Shown piece after piece: positions 6,067 through 6,422 of a DNA stretch of 6,422 nt. Position numbers and translations under genes: made by a program. The stretch comes from Pseudaestuariivita sp. Lineage in GTDB: Bacteria; Pseudomonadota; Alphaproteobacteria; Rhodobacterales; Rhodobacteraceae. The notes below the pieces were generated by a model. That model ran no database searches, was not told the origin of the DNA, and worked only from the letters and a program-made list of their open reading frames with translations. How positions within the stretch are numbered: position 1 is the stretch's first letter; each line of letters opens with the position of its first letter. The stretch lies in contig JAHDCH010000155.1 in the NCBI GenBank assembly GCA_020629995.1, positions 1 through 6,422 of the forward strand, given 5' to 3'.

Positions 6067-6422
6067 TTAGTTCGGGATATCGCCGGTCAGGCCTTCGACG
6101 TAGAAGGACATGCCCGCCAGATCGCCGTCGGATGCGGTCTCGCCTTCGGCAAGCCAGTCCGAGCCGTCCTGTTTTTTGATCGGGCCGGTGAAGGGGTGGT
6201 AGGCGCCGGTGCGCATGGATTCGACCATGGCAAGCGCCTCGGCTTTCACATCGGCGGGCACGGCATCGGTGATCTCACCGATCTTGACCATGCCGGTCGG
6301 GATGCCGTCCCATGTGTCGACCGATTCCCATGTGCCATCCATCACCGCTTGCACGCGGTCGATGTAATAGGGCGCCCAGTTGTCGATGATCGACGACACG
6401 CGCGGGAAGGGCGCGTATTCGG
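6067..6422 (-). CDS. BMP/PnrA-family ABC transporter substrate-binding protein, C-terminal part
   Basis: The frame is open to the right edge, so the window holds only the last 117 residues (first complete codons read EYAPFPR); the apparent GTG start at 6399 is internal. The pattern is that of the basic membrane protein (BMP, Med/PnrA) family of periplasmic or lipid-anchored solute receptors: NWAPYYIDRVQAVMDGTW, then WDGIPTGMVKIGEI, then a helix and GAYHPFTGPIKKQDG near the end. Characterised BMP proteins mostly bind nucleosides or purines; the actual ligand here cannot be told because the binding cleft is mostly off-window. The ATPase and permease genes expected with it are not in the window and could lie upstream (beyond 6422) or elsewhere. 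It ends in TAA followed by a strong terminator, so it is the last gene of its transcript. Confidence 0.9.
   Translation of the reverse strand, partial: EYAPFPRVSSIIDNWAPYYIDRVQAVMDGTWESVDTWDGIPTGMVKIGEITDAVPADVKAEALAMVESMRTGAYHPFTGPIKKQDGSDWLAEGETASDGDLAGMSFYVEGLTGDIPN

Noticed and set aside
1..6422. CRISPR arrays, insertion sequences, phage genes or attachment sites
   Set aside because: No regularly spaced repeats, transposase or integrase motifs, or tRNA-linked duplications were seen.

Overview
The window is high-GC chromosomal-type DNA that looks alphaproteobacterial, most likely Rhodobacteraceae (the roseobacter/Rhodobacter group). The basis is protein similarity as I remember it, GC-rich codon use, the urease layout, and an intergenic hairpin of a style I associate with that family. 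No species can be named from the sequence alone.

Left part (1-3357): the end of a nickel urease operon on the + strand, in the order ureC (3' part) - [reverse-strand small gene] - ureE - ureF - ureG. The first codon of the window is the lysine that is carbamylated to bridge the two nickel ions in UreC, so every active-site residue from there to the C-terminus can be checked, and all are present. UreE (His-tailed nickel donor), UreF (assembly scaffold) and UreG (GTPase) insert nickel into the UreABC apoenzyme; urease then splits urea into ammonia and CO2. Three non-coding or antisense items interrupt the operon: a 110-residue coiled-coil ORF on the opposite strand between ureC and ureE, a weak terminator-like stem plus T6 in front of ureE, and a strong GC hairpin between ureF and ureG.

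Middle part (3347-5349): a two-gene operon on the - strand, an aldo/keto reductase followed by a FAD-dependent D-amino-acid-dehydrogenase-like enzyme. The two overlap by ATGA. The oxidoreductase runs into the end of ureG, with an 11-bp convergent overlap. Its flavin fold and carboxylate-binding arginines resemble D-arginine dehydrogenase, but the residues that give that enzyme its arginine preference are changed.

Right part (5350-6422): an AT-richer stretch holds a small membrane-anchored protein of unknown function (- strand, GTG start). It is followed by a 150-bp spacer with short repeats, a textbook intrinsic terminator, and the C-terminal third of a BMP/PnrA-like ABC-transporter binding protein (- strand, running off the end of the window).

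Most of the window is ordinary metabolism. The parts most worth a second look are the antisense gene inside the urease operon, the ureF-ureG hairpin, the altered specificity pocket of the oxidoreductase, and the low-GC orphan gene. I do not see a convincing new multi-gene system.
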